A stretch of DNA of 64,000 bases from Leptospira ainazelensis (GCF_016918785.1 NZ_JAFFPT010000027.1:1-64000); one strand, 5' to 3'; numbered from the stretch's first letter, positions 31,738 through 41,079 are shown. Numbers and translations: made by a program. The notes: generated from the sequence alone by a model not told the origin.

Positions 31738-32280
31738 TTATTCCTGAGAATTCGTGTTCCATTCTTGACCTTGATTCCCTATCGATCGCAAAAGGGAAAA
31801 ACCCAATCCGATAAAACCGGCGCCGAATAAAATGCCCGCCAACAGAAACAACCAAGTCCATCCACTCGCAAAAAAGTCGAAAGAACCGAGTAGAACGGAA
31901 AGAATCCAAAAACTCGGAATCCATTTGGAAAGAATATTCCACTTCCATGAATCGATCCCGATCAAAACCAAACCGAAGGAAAGAATTCCCGCGCCGTAAG
32001 GATAGACATTCCACCCCGCCGCAGATTCATCCGGTCCTATGAGTAAACCGATTCCGATCATGGAAAAAACAAATCCTATCCACGCGGAAATTCTTAGCTG
32101 TTCGTGATAACGAAAGTAAAAACCCAAGACTGCAAAAAGAATACAGATATCGATAGCGGAATAAAGTATTTCCAAATAGAAACCTGATAAAAATTCTACG
32201 GCAAACGAAGCGACGCCGCGCAGACATCCCGCCGCAATCGCCGAATAAGCTCCCAAACTTACTAAAAATTCCTTTTTCAT
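31738..32280 (-). CDS. Small multi-pass membrane protein of unknown function
   Basis: A protein of 180 residues with about six hydrophobic segments (for example YLEILYSAIDICILFAVLGF, IGFVFSMIGIGLLIG, WTWLFLLAGILFGAGFIGLG) and a short polar tail. I do not recognise the family. Its ATG overlaps the stop of the upstream MFS gene by 4 bp (ATGA), so the two are translationally coupled and probably act in the same process. Confidence 0.75.
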   Translation of the reverse strand: MKKEFLVSLGAYSAIAAGCLRGVASFAVEFLSGFYLEILYSAIDICILFAVLGFYFRYHEQLRISAWIGFVFSMIGIGLLIGPDESAAGWNVYPYGAGILSFGLVLIGIDSWKWNILSKWIPSFWILSVLLGSFDFFASGWTWLFLLAGILFGAGFIGLGFSLLRSIGNQGQEWNTNSQE

Positions 32281-33626
32281 ACATCCCTCCCATTCATTCT
32301 AATTTTAGAATATTCTAATGGAGTTTTAACCTTTGATACGAAAAACAGAGCCGCCACATTAAAAGCGACGGCGAAAAAACCGACCACTTCGAAATTTTGA
32401 TAGGGAGAATGAACGTCTTTGACGGAAAGAACCGCTCCTCCGATGGAAGCCCCGATTCCGGAAGCAAGATTTTGAATCGCGGAAACAATCGTCATAAATC
32501 TTCCTCTTTGTTTTTGATCCGCGCTGGAAGTGATCAACGCCATCGCCGGAATCAAACGTGCGGAAACCAGCGCGAAAAAACCGCTTGTACAAAGAACAGT
32601 CAACACAATCGAACCGGGTTTTAGATTTGTGAAAAAAAGAATCGGAACACACGCAAGAGGAACCAAAATATAAAACATTCTTTTTTTACCGTAACGATCG
32701 GAAAGAGATCCGATCATCCTCGCCGAAAAAAAAGTGATCGATCCTCCGATGAGATAAATGAGAGACAGGTGATCCTTGGAAACTCCCACGTTCCTTTCCA
32801 AATAGGGAGCAAAAAATGGAATGACCGTAAATCCTCCGAGAATCACGGAACCGATCAACAGATACGATGGCAGATAACGTTTCGAACCGAAGATCTCTCT
32901 AAGACCCTGTAGATTCGATTCTTCCTTGTTTTGTTTTTGTCCGACTTTGGGTAAGATCAAAAACATCGCCAGTAGAATCAAAAGACTGACGAGAACTATC
33001 GAAAGAAAGATCGCGTTCCATCCGAAAAGACTTGAAATTTTCAAACTTGCTGGAACGCCGATAACTGCAGAAGCGGAAAACGCCGCCATAATCACACCGG
33101 TCGCCCTTCCCCTTCTCTCTTCCGGAATCAAATCTCCCACAAATGAAAAAAGGACGGAACTTATGATTCCTCCGAACGCTCCCGCGAGAATTCTTCCCAT
33201 AAACAAGATCCAGTAAGAATCTGCAATTCCACAAAGAAGGGTTCCCAGGATAAAACCGGAATACAAAAAAAGCGCCGAAGTCCTTCGATGGAATCGATCG
33301 ATAAACAAAGAACTCAAAATTCCCGCAAAAAACGCGCTGTAAGTATAGGAAGAAATCAAAATCGAAAATTCTTTCGGAGTGATTTGAAACTGATTTTCAA
33401 AGTTCCTTCCCAAAGGCATCATGATCATAAAATCGAGGATGTGGGTAAACTGGATCAAAGACAAAAGAAAAACAAAACAACCTTCAGAGGAAAAAAATCC
33501 TTTGGCCTTCCTGAACAAAAATTCCGATTTGGATCCGAATTCTATTTCCTCTTGTTTTGACAAATCGCCGAATCGAAACCCTTCCCCCGCGTTCGTCGCG
33601 GGAATAAGTCCAATCTCATCATTCAT
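32277..33626 (-). CDS. MFS transporter (drug/metabolite efflux type)
   Basis: A protein of 449 residues from ATG 33626, chosen because GGAG lies 8 nt upstream, whereas the ATG at 33647 has no ribosome binding site. A cytoplasmic N-terminal tail of about 45 residues precedes 12 hydrophobic segments. MFS motif A is seen as DRFHRRTSALF after the second segment, and motif-C-like glycine patterns in FMGRILAGAFGG. GSLSDRYGKKRMFYI marks the second-half motif A. The DHA1 group of proton-driven exporters is the best guess; the substrate is unknown. It is divergent from a membrane-tethered AraC regulator across 168 bp, which suggests regulation by that protein. Confidence 0.85.
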   Translation of the reverse strand: MNDEIGLIPATNAGEGFRFGDLSKQEEIEFGSKSEFLFRKAKGFFSSEGCFVFLLSLIQFTHILDFMIMMPLGRNFENQFQITPKEFSILISSYTYSAFFAGILSSLFIDRFHRRTSALFLYSGFILGTLLCGIADSYWILFMGRILAGAFGGIISSVLFSFVGDLIPEERRGRATGVIMAAFSASAVIGVPASLKISSLFGWNAIFLSIVLVSLLILLAMFLILPKVGQKQNKEESNLQGLREIFGSKRYLPSYLLIGSVILGGFTVIPFFAPYLERNVGVSKDHLSLIYLIGGSITFFSARMIGSLSDRYGKKRMFYILVPLACVPILFFTNLKPGSIVLTVLCTSGFFALVSARLIPAMALITSSADQKQRGRFMTIVSAIQNLASGIGASIGGAVLSVKDVHSPYQNFEVVGFFAVAFNVAALFFVSKVKTPLEYSKIRMNGRDV

Positions 33627-33794
33627 ATTCTTGACTCCGTTATTCATTGAGTTAAGAATACTTCGAAAAACAGCGCTTCTCCTTGAATCGTATAAGATAG
33701 AAGATGGCTTTGGATAAAAAGCAAGAAATTGACTTTTTGAAAATCCAAATTCACTTGTAAGTTTGGTTCGATCGGATTTATATCGGATTCGTCT

Positions 33795-34892
33795 ATGCTA
33801 GAATTTTATTCTTCTTTTGCGGAAGCCTTGATTCAATTCGGAGGCGGACTCGGTTTACTCATGGGCTTGGGGCGATATCCGGCGCTCAAAGAAAAAAACC
33901 TCCGAACCTTTTTTGTTTCCGCGCTTTTTATTTCCGTTGGAATCACTCAGTGTATTCTTTCCGGATTTTTTAGCGGATGGATCTTTCAATCTCCGATTTG
34001 GATCGTTCTGCTTCCGATCTCGATCGCAACATACGGCCCCGTCGAACACTTTTACACAAACTCTCTTCTAAAAGAAAAATTCGATTTCGGTTGGAAGGAA
34101 GGACTCCATCTGGTTCCTTTGATTCTGATTTTTCTCTTTGAAATTCCATTCTTTCTAAAAACGGCAGATGAAAGAACAAAAATCGCGGGCGATGTCTGGT
34201 TTCAAAACGGATCGGATCCGATCAATCTCCTTATCTATTTTTCAACCTTCTGTGCGACCGGTTACAACCTTTATCTTTTTTGGATCTACTTTCGAAACTC
34301 GAAAACCGCTCCGATCCTACCAGCGTTTCGTATCGGAATTTTTTTGATTCCTTTTCGTTTGATCGCGACGTTGTTTCTTATCTATGGACACTATTCTTTA
34401 AACTTTACTCTCTTAAAAACCGGCGGCGTTTTGATCAGCATTCTTCTCATCCAATTGTATATTTTTTCCGTCGGAAACCCGGAATCTCTTGCCCTGTTTA
34501 TCCAAGAGGTAAGAAAAAACCGTTATGAACGTTCTCTTTTGATCGGAGTGGATATGGAATTCATCCATAAAAAACTGAACGAATTTATGGAAGAACGTCA
34601 ACTCTACAAACAGGAGGATCTTACTCTCAAAGAACTGGCCGACTCGGTTTCTCTGACGGGTCATCAGCTTTCCGAATTTTTAAACGAGAGGATAAGAATG
34701 AACTTTCCAAGTTTTATCAACCAATATAGAATTACGGAAGCTCAAAAACTTCTTCTCAAAGAACCGAAACGGACGATTCTTTCGATCGCTTACGAAGTCG
34801 GTTTCAATTCAAAGTCTTCTTTCAACCAAGCCTTTCTTCGTTTTACGGGGAAAACTCCCAAAGAATTCCGTAAAAAAAGATCGGGTTTATAA
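33795..34892 (+). CDS. AraC-family regulator with N-terminal membrane domain
   Basis: A protein of 365 residues. Residues 1-230 contain about seven hydrophobic segments (FAEALIQFGGGLGLLMGLGR, VSALFISVGITQCILSGFF and so on), a sensor type common in Leptospira. The last 110 residues carry two helix-turn-helix motifs of AraC type: LTLKELADSVSLTGHQLSEF with LLKEPKRTILSIAYEVGFNS, and the signature SSFNQAFLRFTGKTPKEFRK. It would bind DNA while held at the membrane, sensing an unknown membrane or external signal. The likely target is the divergent MFS/membrane protein pair. A second, shorter protein of the same kind follows. Confidence 0.87.
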   Translation: MLEFYSSFAEALIQFGGGLGLLMGLGRYPALKEKNLRTFFVSALFISVGITQCILSGFFSGWIFQSPIWIVLLPISIATYGPVEHFYTNSLLKEKFDFGWKEGLHLVPLILIFLFEIPFFLKTADERTKIAGDVWFQNGSDPINLLIYFSTFCATGYNLYLFWIYFRNSKTAPILPAFRIGIFLIPFRLIATLFLIYGHYSLNFTLLKTGGVLISILLIQLYIFSVGNPESLALFIQEVRKNRYERSLLIGVDMEFIHKKLNEFMEERQLYKQEDLTLKELADSVSLTGHQLSEFLNERIRMNFPSFINQYRITEAQKLLLKEPKRTILSIAYEVGFNSKSSFNQAFLRFTGKTPKEFRKKRSGL

Positions 34893-35002
34893 ATCCCTCC
34901 CTCGTTTTTCGTACTCATTTATAGATCCAGCCGAATCGACTTCGCAAAAAAGATAAAATGCGAAATAGAAAATTTTTCTTTTTCGAAAACGAGGTCTCTC
35001 CT

Positions 35003-35659
35003 ATGAAACAAAACGATTCTATTTCTTACCAAATCGATTCCGCTCAAACTCTCGTCTTAATCTCCGCTTTCGGAATTCTTCTTTCATCCGAACCTCTTCT
35101 ATTTTTGGTGTTTGGTTTGTCTTTGCTTGCGAATCGGAAATGGATTTTTTCCTTTTTGGAAATTCAAAATTCTTACTTAGCCGTTTTCGACAAAGCCGAT
35201 CGAAAAAATGAAAAGTTCGAGTTCCTAGAAAAAACATTCGTATCGGAGAATATTTCGATTCCCGAAAAAAAGAATCCGTTTTTGGAAGGTTTGGATTTGG
35301 AGCAACAAAAAGAAAAATTGGAACGTCTGATGACCGAGGAAAGACTTTTTCTGGATGAAGAACTCAGACTTCCTTCTCTGGCCGAAGAAATGAAACTTTC
35401 CTTACACTGTCTTTCCGCGTTGTTAAACGAAGTCATCGGTAAAAGTTTTAACGAGTTCGTAAACGGATTTCGAATCGAAGAAGCAAAACAAATGCTCATA
35501 GAAGAAGAGGACCGTTCCGTGTTATCGATCGGTCTTGCGGTCGGATTTAATTCCTACTCCGCTTTCCTAAGATCTTTTATCAAATTCGAAGGAATCACTC
35601 CTAAAAAGTTCAAAAAAGAACAACGCGAACATCTTAAAAAAAACGTTCTATCATCTTAA
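35003..35659 (+). CDS. AraC-family regulator with short N-terminal membrane segment
   Basis: A protein of 218 residues from ATG 35003; an in-frame ATG 45 bp upstream is less likely. Two adjacent hydrophobic stretches (TLVLISAFGILLSSEPLLFL, FGLSLLANRKWIFSFL) suggest a hairpin anchor. The C-terminal part is AraC type: LPSLAEEMKLSLHCLSALLN, DRSVLSIGLAVGFNSYSAFL and ITPKKFKKEQ. Its HTH domain is similar in layout to the preceding gene, but the seven-segment sensor is lost or replaced, so it may be a shortened paralogue. It lies 110 bp downstream on the same strand and could be co-transcribed. Confidence 0.82.
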   Translation: MKQNDSISYQIDSAQTLVLISAFGILLSSEPLLFLVFGLSLLANRKWIFSFLEIQNSYLAVFDKADRKNEKFEFLEKTFVSENISIPEKKNPFLEGLDLEQQKEKLERLMTEERLFLDEELRLPSLAEEMKLSLHCLSALLNEVIGKSFNEFVNGFRIEEAKQMLIEEEDRSVLSIGLAVGFNSYSAFLRSFIKFEGITPKKFKKEQREHLKKNVLSS

Positions 35660-35804
35660 AGTTTCACAAGATAAAATAGGATTCTGTGATATTCTTTTTT
35701 CCATGAGGTATCATTCTCTATCCCGGAAGGAAGATGACTCTTACGACTTCTGACAAACGGAAGTTTTTGAAAACATTTTGTTAATAACTCAAGGTCGATT
35801 GGGA
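35660..35804. other. Short gap after the second AraC-type gene
   Basis: Nothing recognisable. A weak TTCACA / TGTGAT pairing near the stop codon is too short to call a terminator. Confidence 0.3.
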
Positions 35805-35936
35805 ATGGATCGTAAAATTGAAATTCAATCCTACCCGGATCGTGAGAAAATCCTTCCTGATTTGGAAACATTACGAGTTGAAAAATTCAAAGAAGGATTT
35901 ACAAATTCCAAAAAACGTAAAGAAACGATCTCTTAA
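35805..35936 (+). pseudogene. Possible N-terminal fragment of a GNAT acetyltransferase
   Basis: An ATG-initiated frame of 43 codons reads IEIQSYPDREKILPDLETLR, close in pattern to the opening of a GNAT subfamily (ILPxxxxLxxLRIExF). The acetyl-CoA-binding core that should follow is absent, because the frame ends in a stop after a lysine-rich stretch. It is best read as a decayed gene start, but it may be chance. Confidence 0.35.
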
Positions 35937-36250
35937 AAAGGATACAAGGGAAATCGGATTTTCATATCCGGATTGAAATCGCGGAATCTATCTTTTTGAC
36001 CGTAAGCGATTCCAATCAAAAAAAGGCTTTTGAACACTCTTGTGATGGATTGTGATTCTGTGCTTTTGGGTTTGGGAACGGCGGACGGAGAAGAATACGA
36101 CGGTGAAGAGAATTCTATCCTCAAATGATTCGGGATGAAACTGGCCTAACGCCTGAAAACGTTCGCAACGTTTATAAACTGAAATTTTCCGCTTATGAAT
36201 AGTTATTCAAATCGGAATCGTTTTTCGAAAATAAATCGGTTCATCCCCCG
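35937..36250. other. Gap upstream of MITE copy 2
   Basis: A minus-strand frame (36124-35933) could be the tail of a degraded enzyme (FLIGIAYGQKDRFRDFN) but lacks a credible start and family. AACGTT occurs twice around CGC near 36159. Nothing else is recognised. Confidence 0.3.
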
Positions 36251-36525
36251 ACGTGGATCATAACCTTACCCACAAAAAAGTTAAGTAAACAATTTCGAAT
36301 CAGGAGATCCCAATCAGAGCTTTTGTAGGAGTTCCGACAAAAGCTCTGAGAGAGAATTCTACTTGCAAAAAATATGATTTTGTGATAGAGCAAAGTCACC
36401 CGATTTTTTCCGCCACCCGCCCCTCCACCCAAAATTTCAGGGCGGGGCGCGCGACTTTTCACGGAGGATTGTCGTTGTTCCGACAAACTCTTATAAAGAT
36501 TCAGTTCCCTTATGGGTACGTGGAT
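36251..36525. repeat. MITE-like dispersed repeat, copy 2
   Basis: It starts with CATAACCTTACCCACAA (36259-36275), identical to the 17-bp left terminal repeat of copy 3, and shares most of its interior (TTTCGAATCAGG, GGAGTTCC, GTGATAGAGCAAA, CCGCCCCTCCACCCAAA, GGAGGATTGTCG). The right end is degenerate: TTATGGGT stops where the terminal repeat should continue. ACGTGGAT occurs directly outside both ends (36251-36258 and 36518-36525), consistent with an 8-bp target duplication. An internal perfect hairpin of 12 bp at 36315-36348 carries AGGAGTTCCG in its loop. Confidence 0.8.
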
Positions 36526-36549
36526 GGGCCGTAAAAAACCGTAAGAAAA

Positions 36550-37611
36550 TCAGGATAAGATCTTTGTTCCCGGAATTTCCAAAACGAACTTCGAACCGAA
36601 AACGGTCGCCGGAGTCGTAAAACCGGCTTGTGTTTTACCCTTCTCCACCTTAGCAATGGCGGCTAACGCAGATTCCATCGTAAATTCGTAACCTTCCGCA
36701 CATCGCATCCGAATCGAAACCTTTTTGGAACTCGCTTCCGTCCAAGCCTCACCCCAAAGAAGAACGGAACCGTGCTTTCTTTTTTCGTCGTCCGGGCCGC
36801 TAACCGTAATCTCCACGAGTTTCTGGACTCCTTTCAAAATCAGAGAACTTTTGAGAAGCGCTGTAGTGGGTTGTAACCATTTTAAAAGTTTTGCCTGTGC
36901 GGCCGGCAAAGAAGAATAAACCGTGATATTGGGAATTGCGGTGGATATAAACGCGGTAAACACGTCTCCCCAAGGAATCGCAAAAAACTCTGCGTAACTG
37001 CCGCTGACTTCTACGATTTTTTTTAGACTCAACTGAGGAATGTTTTCGATCTTTCCGTTTCTTCTCACCTTACTTCCAAAAGGCAATTGTGCGAGCGCGC
37101 TTTTGAGAGTTCCTCTGGAAATATCGGTAAAGCCCGAAAATCCGAGTTCTAAAAAATGAGCCTTGGGTAGTTTCTCTTTCAGCATCACCGCAAGACAATC
37201 GGTAGGAACGATGTCAAAACCGACTCCCGGAAGGAGCATTACTTTTTTTGCAACTGCCTTGGAAGAAAGCGCATAGAGTTTTTCATAAACCGGAATTTCT
37301 CCCGTGATATCCAAATAATGAACGCCGGCTGCGATACAAGCATTCGCCATAGGAACCGCAGTCTCCACAAAAGGGCCTGCACAGTGTAAGACGGCAAAAC
37401 AGTCCGCGATCTGGCTTTCGACTTCAGCCGCGTGATCCAAAGAAAAAATTCGATAAGAAAGTCCGAGTTCTTCCGCGAGAGGGCGAATCTTGAGTTCCGA
37501 TCTTCCCGCAAGAACGGGTTTGAATCCCCTTTCCGCAGCTTTTCTTGCGATCAGCTCGCCCGTATAACCGTTTGCTCCGTAAAGAAGCCAGTTCTTTTTC
37601 TTAGCCGCCAT
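36550..37611 (-). CDS. Saccharopine dehydrogenase-family oxidoreductase (trans-acting enoyl reductase-like)
   Basis: A protein of 353 residues with an N-terminal Rossmann motif, LLYGANGYTGELIARKAAER, for NAD(P) binding, followed by AVLHCAGPFVETAVPMANAC and GVHYLDITGE, both typical of the saccharopine dehydrogenase-like/trans-acting enoyl reductase group. VMLLPGVGFDIVPTDCLAVM is another conserved block. These proteins reduce or isomerise varied substrates, including lipid intermediates; the substrate here is unknown. Start ATG at 37611. It stands alone, about 25 bp from MITE copy 2. Confidence 0.82.
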   Translation of the reverse strand: MAAKKKNWLLYGANGYTGELIARKAAERGFKPVLAGRSELKIRPLAEELGLSYRIFSLDHAAEVESQIADCFAVLHCAGPFVETAVPMANACIAAGVHYLDITGEIPVYEKLYALSSKAVAKKVMLLPGVGFDIVPTDCLAVMLKEKLPKAHFLELGFSGFTDISRGTLKSALAQLPFGSKVRRNGKIENIPQLSLKKIVEVSGSYAEFFAIPWGDVFTAFISTAIPNITVYSSLPAAQAKLLKWLQPTTALLKSSLILKGVQKLVEITVSGPDDEKRKHGSVLLWGEAWTEASSKKVSIRMRCAEGYEFTMESALAAIAKVEKGKTQAGFTTPATVFGSKFVLEIPGTKILS

Positions 37612-37768
37612 AAAGACCAGATATTGCGTTTGGGGATGAATTCGTCAAGTTTTGAGGGAAATTTATAACATAGGAAGGAAAGAATATTACGAAGAGAATT
37701 GACGATCAAAACTTTTTGTGGATCCTTTTGACGAGAATTCGATTCTCCCTCGTCCTTTGACAGATAAA

Positions 37769-38275
37769 ATGAACATTCTTTTAGAACCAATTTCGGAAAG
37801 ACATGCGGATTCGATCGCGATCCACGCGAATTCCGAAAACGTATTTTCCGGTTTGAGAGGAGTGTTTCCGTTTCCTTATCTTCTTCAAGACGCACTCGAC
37901 TATATTCATTCCAGTCTTCGGGATTCCAGATCCAGAACCTTTGCGATCGTATATGAAGAGCAGGCGATCGGAGTGATCAATTTGATATTTAAGGAAGACG
38001 TCTATCGATTCAACGCGGAGATCGGATATTGGATCGGTGAAAAATTTTGGAATCGGGGAATTATCACAGAAGCGATCGCATCCATCATAAATATTGCATA
38101 TACGGAACACGGGCTCCACAGGATTTACGCGGAAGTTTTTTCCAACCGCCCCGCCTCGGTAAAGGCCCTCGAAAAAAACGGTTTCGTTTTGGAGGGAACC
38201 CAAAAAGACGCCGTTTTTAAGAATGGGATCTTTCTGGATCAATGGATCTATGCACGTCTACGTTCCTCAAGATAA
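37769..38275 (+). CDS. GNAT acetyltransferase, RimJ/RimL type
   Basis: A protein of 168 residues from the ATG at 37769; an in-frame GTG at 37718 could extend it by 17 residues, and neither has a strong ribosome binding site. It begins ILLEPISERHADSIAIHANS, the usual opening of RimJ/RimL-like enzymes. The core has FNAEIGYWIGEKFWNRGIIT, the acetyl-CoA loop (Q/R-x-x-G-x-G/A equivalent reads FWNRGIITEA), and ends with RIYAEVFSNRPASVKALEKN GF-type sequence. It acetylates an N-terminal amine or small molecule; the target is unknown. Confidence 0.85.
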   Translation: MNILLEPISERHADSIAIHANSENVFSGLRGVFPFPYLLQDALDYIHSSLRDSRSRTFAIVYEEQAIGVINLIFKEDVYRFNAEIGYWIGEKFWNRGIITEAIASIINIAYTEHGLHRIYAEVFSNRPASVKALEKNGFVLEGTQKDAVFKNGIFLDQWIYARLRSSR

Positions 38276-38599
38276 GCCAAAATCCGTCTCCATAAAACTT
38301 CCAACACTACAAAACATCCTGGAATTTACGAAAGAATCGGAGTCCTGTGAAAACTTTCTTAAGAGGGGACGGTCCTCCGTTTTGTGTTCAATCTAAAAAA
38401 GAAAAACGAATTCGGTTCAAAATATAAATAAATACCGAAAAGAAAAGTTACGGAATCGACCGATCCTGTTTGGGATTGTTGGCGTTTAAAAATGGAAAAA
38501 CAATAGAAAAATTTTTTAAGGATAACTTCTAATTCAAAATCAAGAAACTCCGTCCGATAATAGATGATAACGCTATAGATAAATAACAGTAACCAATCA
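38276..38599. other. Gap, nothing recognised
   Basis: It is AT-rich. The only sizeable open frame (minus strand, overlapping the next gene start) is hydrophobic and low-complexity without a family match. Confidence 0.4.
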
Positions 38600-39253
38600 A
38601 TGAATAAGATGACAGAGGAAGAAATACCAGAGTATAACATCTTTATGATGTGCGAGAAATTGAACGATCACTCACTCACGAATTTGAGTTCCGATTATTA
38701 TTTTAGGAATTGCCGACCTGAAGAATTGGAAATATGGAAAGCCTTTCCTTTCGATTCAGAAACTGTACCCGCGGAATATCAAGATTTTATGAATCAGATT
38801 ATTATGGACTCTTACGGTTCGGATATGAAAACTTTTTATAAGAACACAATTTTTGTGTGCAACAAAGATGATAAGCCGATAGCAACTTGTTCGCACTGGA
38901 AAGCATACCGAAAATTCAATTCCATTCATTGGTTAAAAACTTTAAAGCAATACGAAGGGCAAGGTTTAGGAAGGGCCGTACTTTCAGAAATTATGCGAAA
39001 ATTTGTCAAAGAAGATTACCCCATTTACATTCACACTCAACCGGGAAGTTTTAGAGCCATTAAACTTTACTCTGACTTTGGCTTTAAACTATTAAAGGGA
39101 GGAAAAATCGGACACAGAACAAATGAACTTGAGGAATGTTTGCCTATTCTAAAACAATTTATTCCAGCCAAAGACTTCGAAAAGCTAACGATAGTCGATA
39201 CTCCGGTAGACTTTATTAAATTGACCGAAAATGAAACAACCATTCAATTCTGA
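38600..39253 (+). CDS. GNAT-family acetyltransferase-like protein
   Basis: A protein of 217 residues; an ATG three codons in is an alternative start. The middle shows a GNAT core: KTLKQYEGQGLGRAVLSEIM, with the QGLGRA acetyl-CoA binding motif (Q/RxxGxG/A), then YIHTQPGSFRAIKLYSDFGF in place of the usual NxxAxxLYxxxGF. The N-terminal 80 residues and last 40 are not recognised. By eye its codon use is more AT-rich than its neighbours, which may point to transfer. Substrate unknown. Confidence 0.75.
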   Translation: MNKMTEEEIPEYNIFMMCEKLNDHSLTNLSSDYYFRNCRPEELEIWKAFPFDSETVPAEYQDFMNQIIMDSYGSDMKTFYKNTIFVCNKDDKPIATCSHWKAYRKFNSIHWLKTLKQYEGQGLGRAVLSEIMRKFVKEDYPIYIHTQPGSFRAIKLYSDFGFKLLKGGKIGHRTNELEECLPILKQFIPAKDFEKLTIVDTPVDFIKLTENETTIQF

Positions 39254-39744
39254 TCCTCGAAAATGTCTCACTCGAACGAATTCAAAAGGATTTATTTTTC
39301 TTTGTGAAAAGTCGGTTTCAGTACGAAATTTAAGATCTGCAAACGAACCGCAAAGACTATTTAGTAAGAGTCATCCATTCCTGCGAATGAAACTTGAGAC
39401 AATCGAATCTTGTCAAAAGAATCGAAATTCCCGGAACCGAAAAAATACCGTAAGCGGACGACGTTGCAAAAAAACGGAGATTGGATTCGTGTCTCAAGTT
39501 ATGCAAAAAGAAAAACATTCCTCTCAAAAAAAACCATAACCTGATCTGCAAGCGGGTCAAAACTTCCAAAGAATTTGTCAGAACAACGACAATCTTCCGT
39601 TAGGCGAAACCTCGACCAAGGATGTCTTTAATTATAACAAACGTAATCTTAAAATTGGCCGATGGAACCCTGGTTCTATTTTTTGAATTGACTGATCCGG
39701 AATTAGAGGAATAAACTCAAACCAGAACTAATTTGGGCGGCTTT
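39254..39744. other. 490-bp gap, nothing convincing
   Basis: It contains overlapping short frames on both strands with no recognisable protein. AACTTGAGAC near 39390 and its complement GTCTCAAGTT near 39492 form a distant inverted repeat of 10 bp, of unknown meaning. Confidence 0.4.
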
Positions 39745-41073
39745 ATGGAAATCAATCTAGTCACGATCGCAATTCCATTCTTCTTTTTACTCATTTTTAT
39801 AGAAATGGGATATTCTGCGTATCGCAAGCGAAAACTCTATCGATTGAACGATTCAATCAACGATCTGTCTGCGGGAACCGCGAGCGAGGTAATCGGAGTC
39901 TTCACGAAGATGGTTACTTTTACCGCATACATCTATCTTTACAACAATTTTAGAATTTTCAACCTTCCGTCTTGGCCGGGTGAGGCAATGTCGATCGTTC
40001 CCGCGGGAGTATTCGGACTCGGTTCCACAACCTGGGCTTGGATCCTTGTGGTCGGAGTTTGGATTCTTTGTGGAATCGGATACGATCTCGCCTACTACTG
40101 GAACCACCGTCTCAGTCACGAGGTTAACTTTCTCTGGGCGGGACACGTTGTGCACCATCAGAGCGAAGAATACAATCTAACGGTTGCATTGAGACAAGCG
40201 GCTTTCCATGGAATTTTTACCTGGGTCTTTTACCTGCCGTTGGCTCTGATCGGTTTTTCACCGATCGTCCTGATTCTCAACGGACAAATCAGCCTGATCT
40301 ATCAATTCTGGATCCATACAAAAGCGATCGATAAACTTCCTCGTTGGTTTGAAGCGGTCTTCAACACCCCTTCCCACCACCGAGTGCACCACGGAATCAA
40401 TCCAAGGTATATCGATAAGAATCACGCCGGAATTCTGATCGTTTTCGATAAACTATTCGGAACCTTCGAACCCGAAACCGAAGAACCGGTTTACGGAACG
40501 GTCAAACCGCTCCAGAGTTTTAATCCGATCTGGGCAAACCTGCACTATTGGTCCGAAATGATCGAACTCGCTTGGAAATCCCCTCGTTGGTCCGATAAGA
40601 TCAAGGCCTTTTTTGCGGCCCCCGGCTGGAGACCCAAAGAACTCGGAGGACAATATCCGATTCCCGAAGTATCCGCAAAAACATTCCATAAATATGATAT
40701 AGAAATTCCCAAAGGGTTGAGTATTTATTCTCTCGTTTGGTTTGTTCTCACCGTCTCCCTAGCCTTCGGAATGCTCCTAAAAGTAAAAAGCCTTCCTTGG
40801 TTCAATATCGGAGTGATCAGCGGAATTACGCTCTTCTCCCTTCTCACGTTAGGCGGAATCTTAGAAAGAAAACGTTGGGCTTTGTTTGCCGAACCGATTC
40901 GTCTGGCGATTTTAGTCGTGGGAGCGTATGCGCTTTCCGGCGTTTTTAATATTACGATCGGAACATTGGCCTTGAGCGCGATTTCCGCGATTTGGTTTTT
41001 GAGTTATCGTTCTTCCTTTGTGGAAGGAAAGGAAATCGATCCGGTCCAAGACATTCTGAGAAGAACCGCCTAA
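39745..41073 (+). CDS. Sterol desaturase/fatty acid hydroxylase family membrane protein
   Basis: A protein of 442 residues from ATG 39745; a TTG 12 bp upstream is possible. Membrane segments lie at both ends. The di-iron histidine motifs are present: YYWNHRLSHE (HxxxH), GHVVHHQSEE (HxxHH) and SHHRVHHGIN (HHxxHH), so the hydroxylase core should be active. Length and layout, with extra membrane segments after the core, resemble the alkylglycerol monooxygenase (TMEM195)-like branch. It would hydroxylate or cleave a lipid in the inner membrane using O2; the substrate is unknown. It converges with the next gene (6 bp between stops). Confidence 0.88.
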   Translation: MEINLVTIAIPFFFLLIFIEMGYSAYRKRKLYRLNDSINDLSAGTASEVIGVFTKMVTFTAYIYLYNNFRIFNLPSWPGEAMSIVPAGVFGLGSTTWAWILVVGVWILCGIGYDLAYYWNHRLSHEVNFLWAGHVVHHQSEEYNLTVALRQAAFHGIFTWVFYLPLALIGFSPIVLILNGQISLIYQFWIHTKAIDKLPRWFEAVFNTPSHHRVHHGINPRYIDKNHAGILIVFDKLFGTFEPETEEPVYGTVKPLQSFNPIWANLHYWSEMIELAWKSPRWSDKIKAFFAAPGWRPKELGGQYPIPEVSAKTFHKYDIEIPKGLSIYSLVWFVLTVSLAFGMLLKVKSLPWFNIGVISGITLFSLLTLGGILERKRWALFAEPIRLAILVVGAYALSGVFNITIGTLALSAISAIWFLSYRSSFVEGKEIDPVQDILRRTA

Positions 41074-41079
41074 GTTTCC

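Noticed and set aside
38359..38640. 93-residue hydrophobic frame overlapping the start of the next GNAT gene
   Set aside because: It is AT-rich and unsupported, and conflicts with the stronger GNAT frame.
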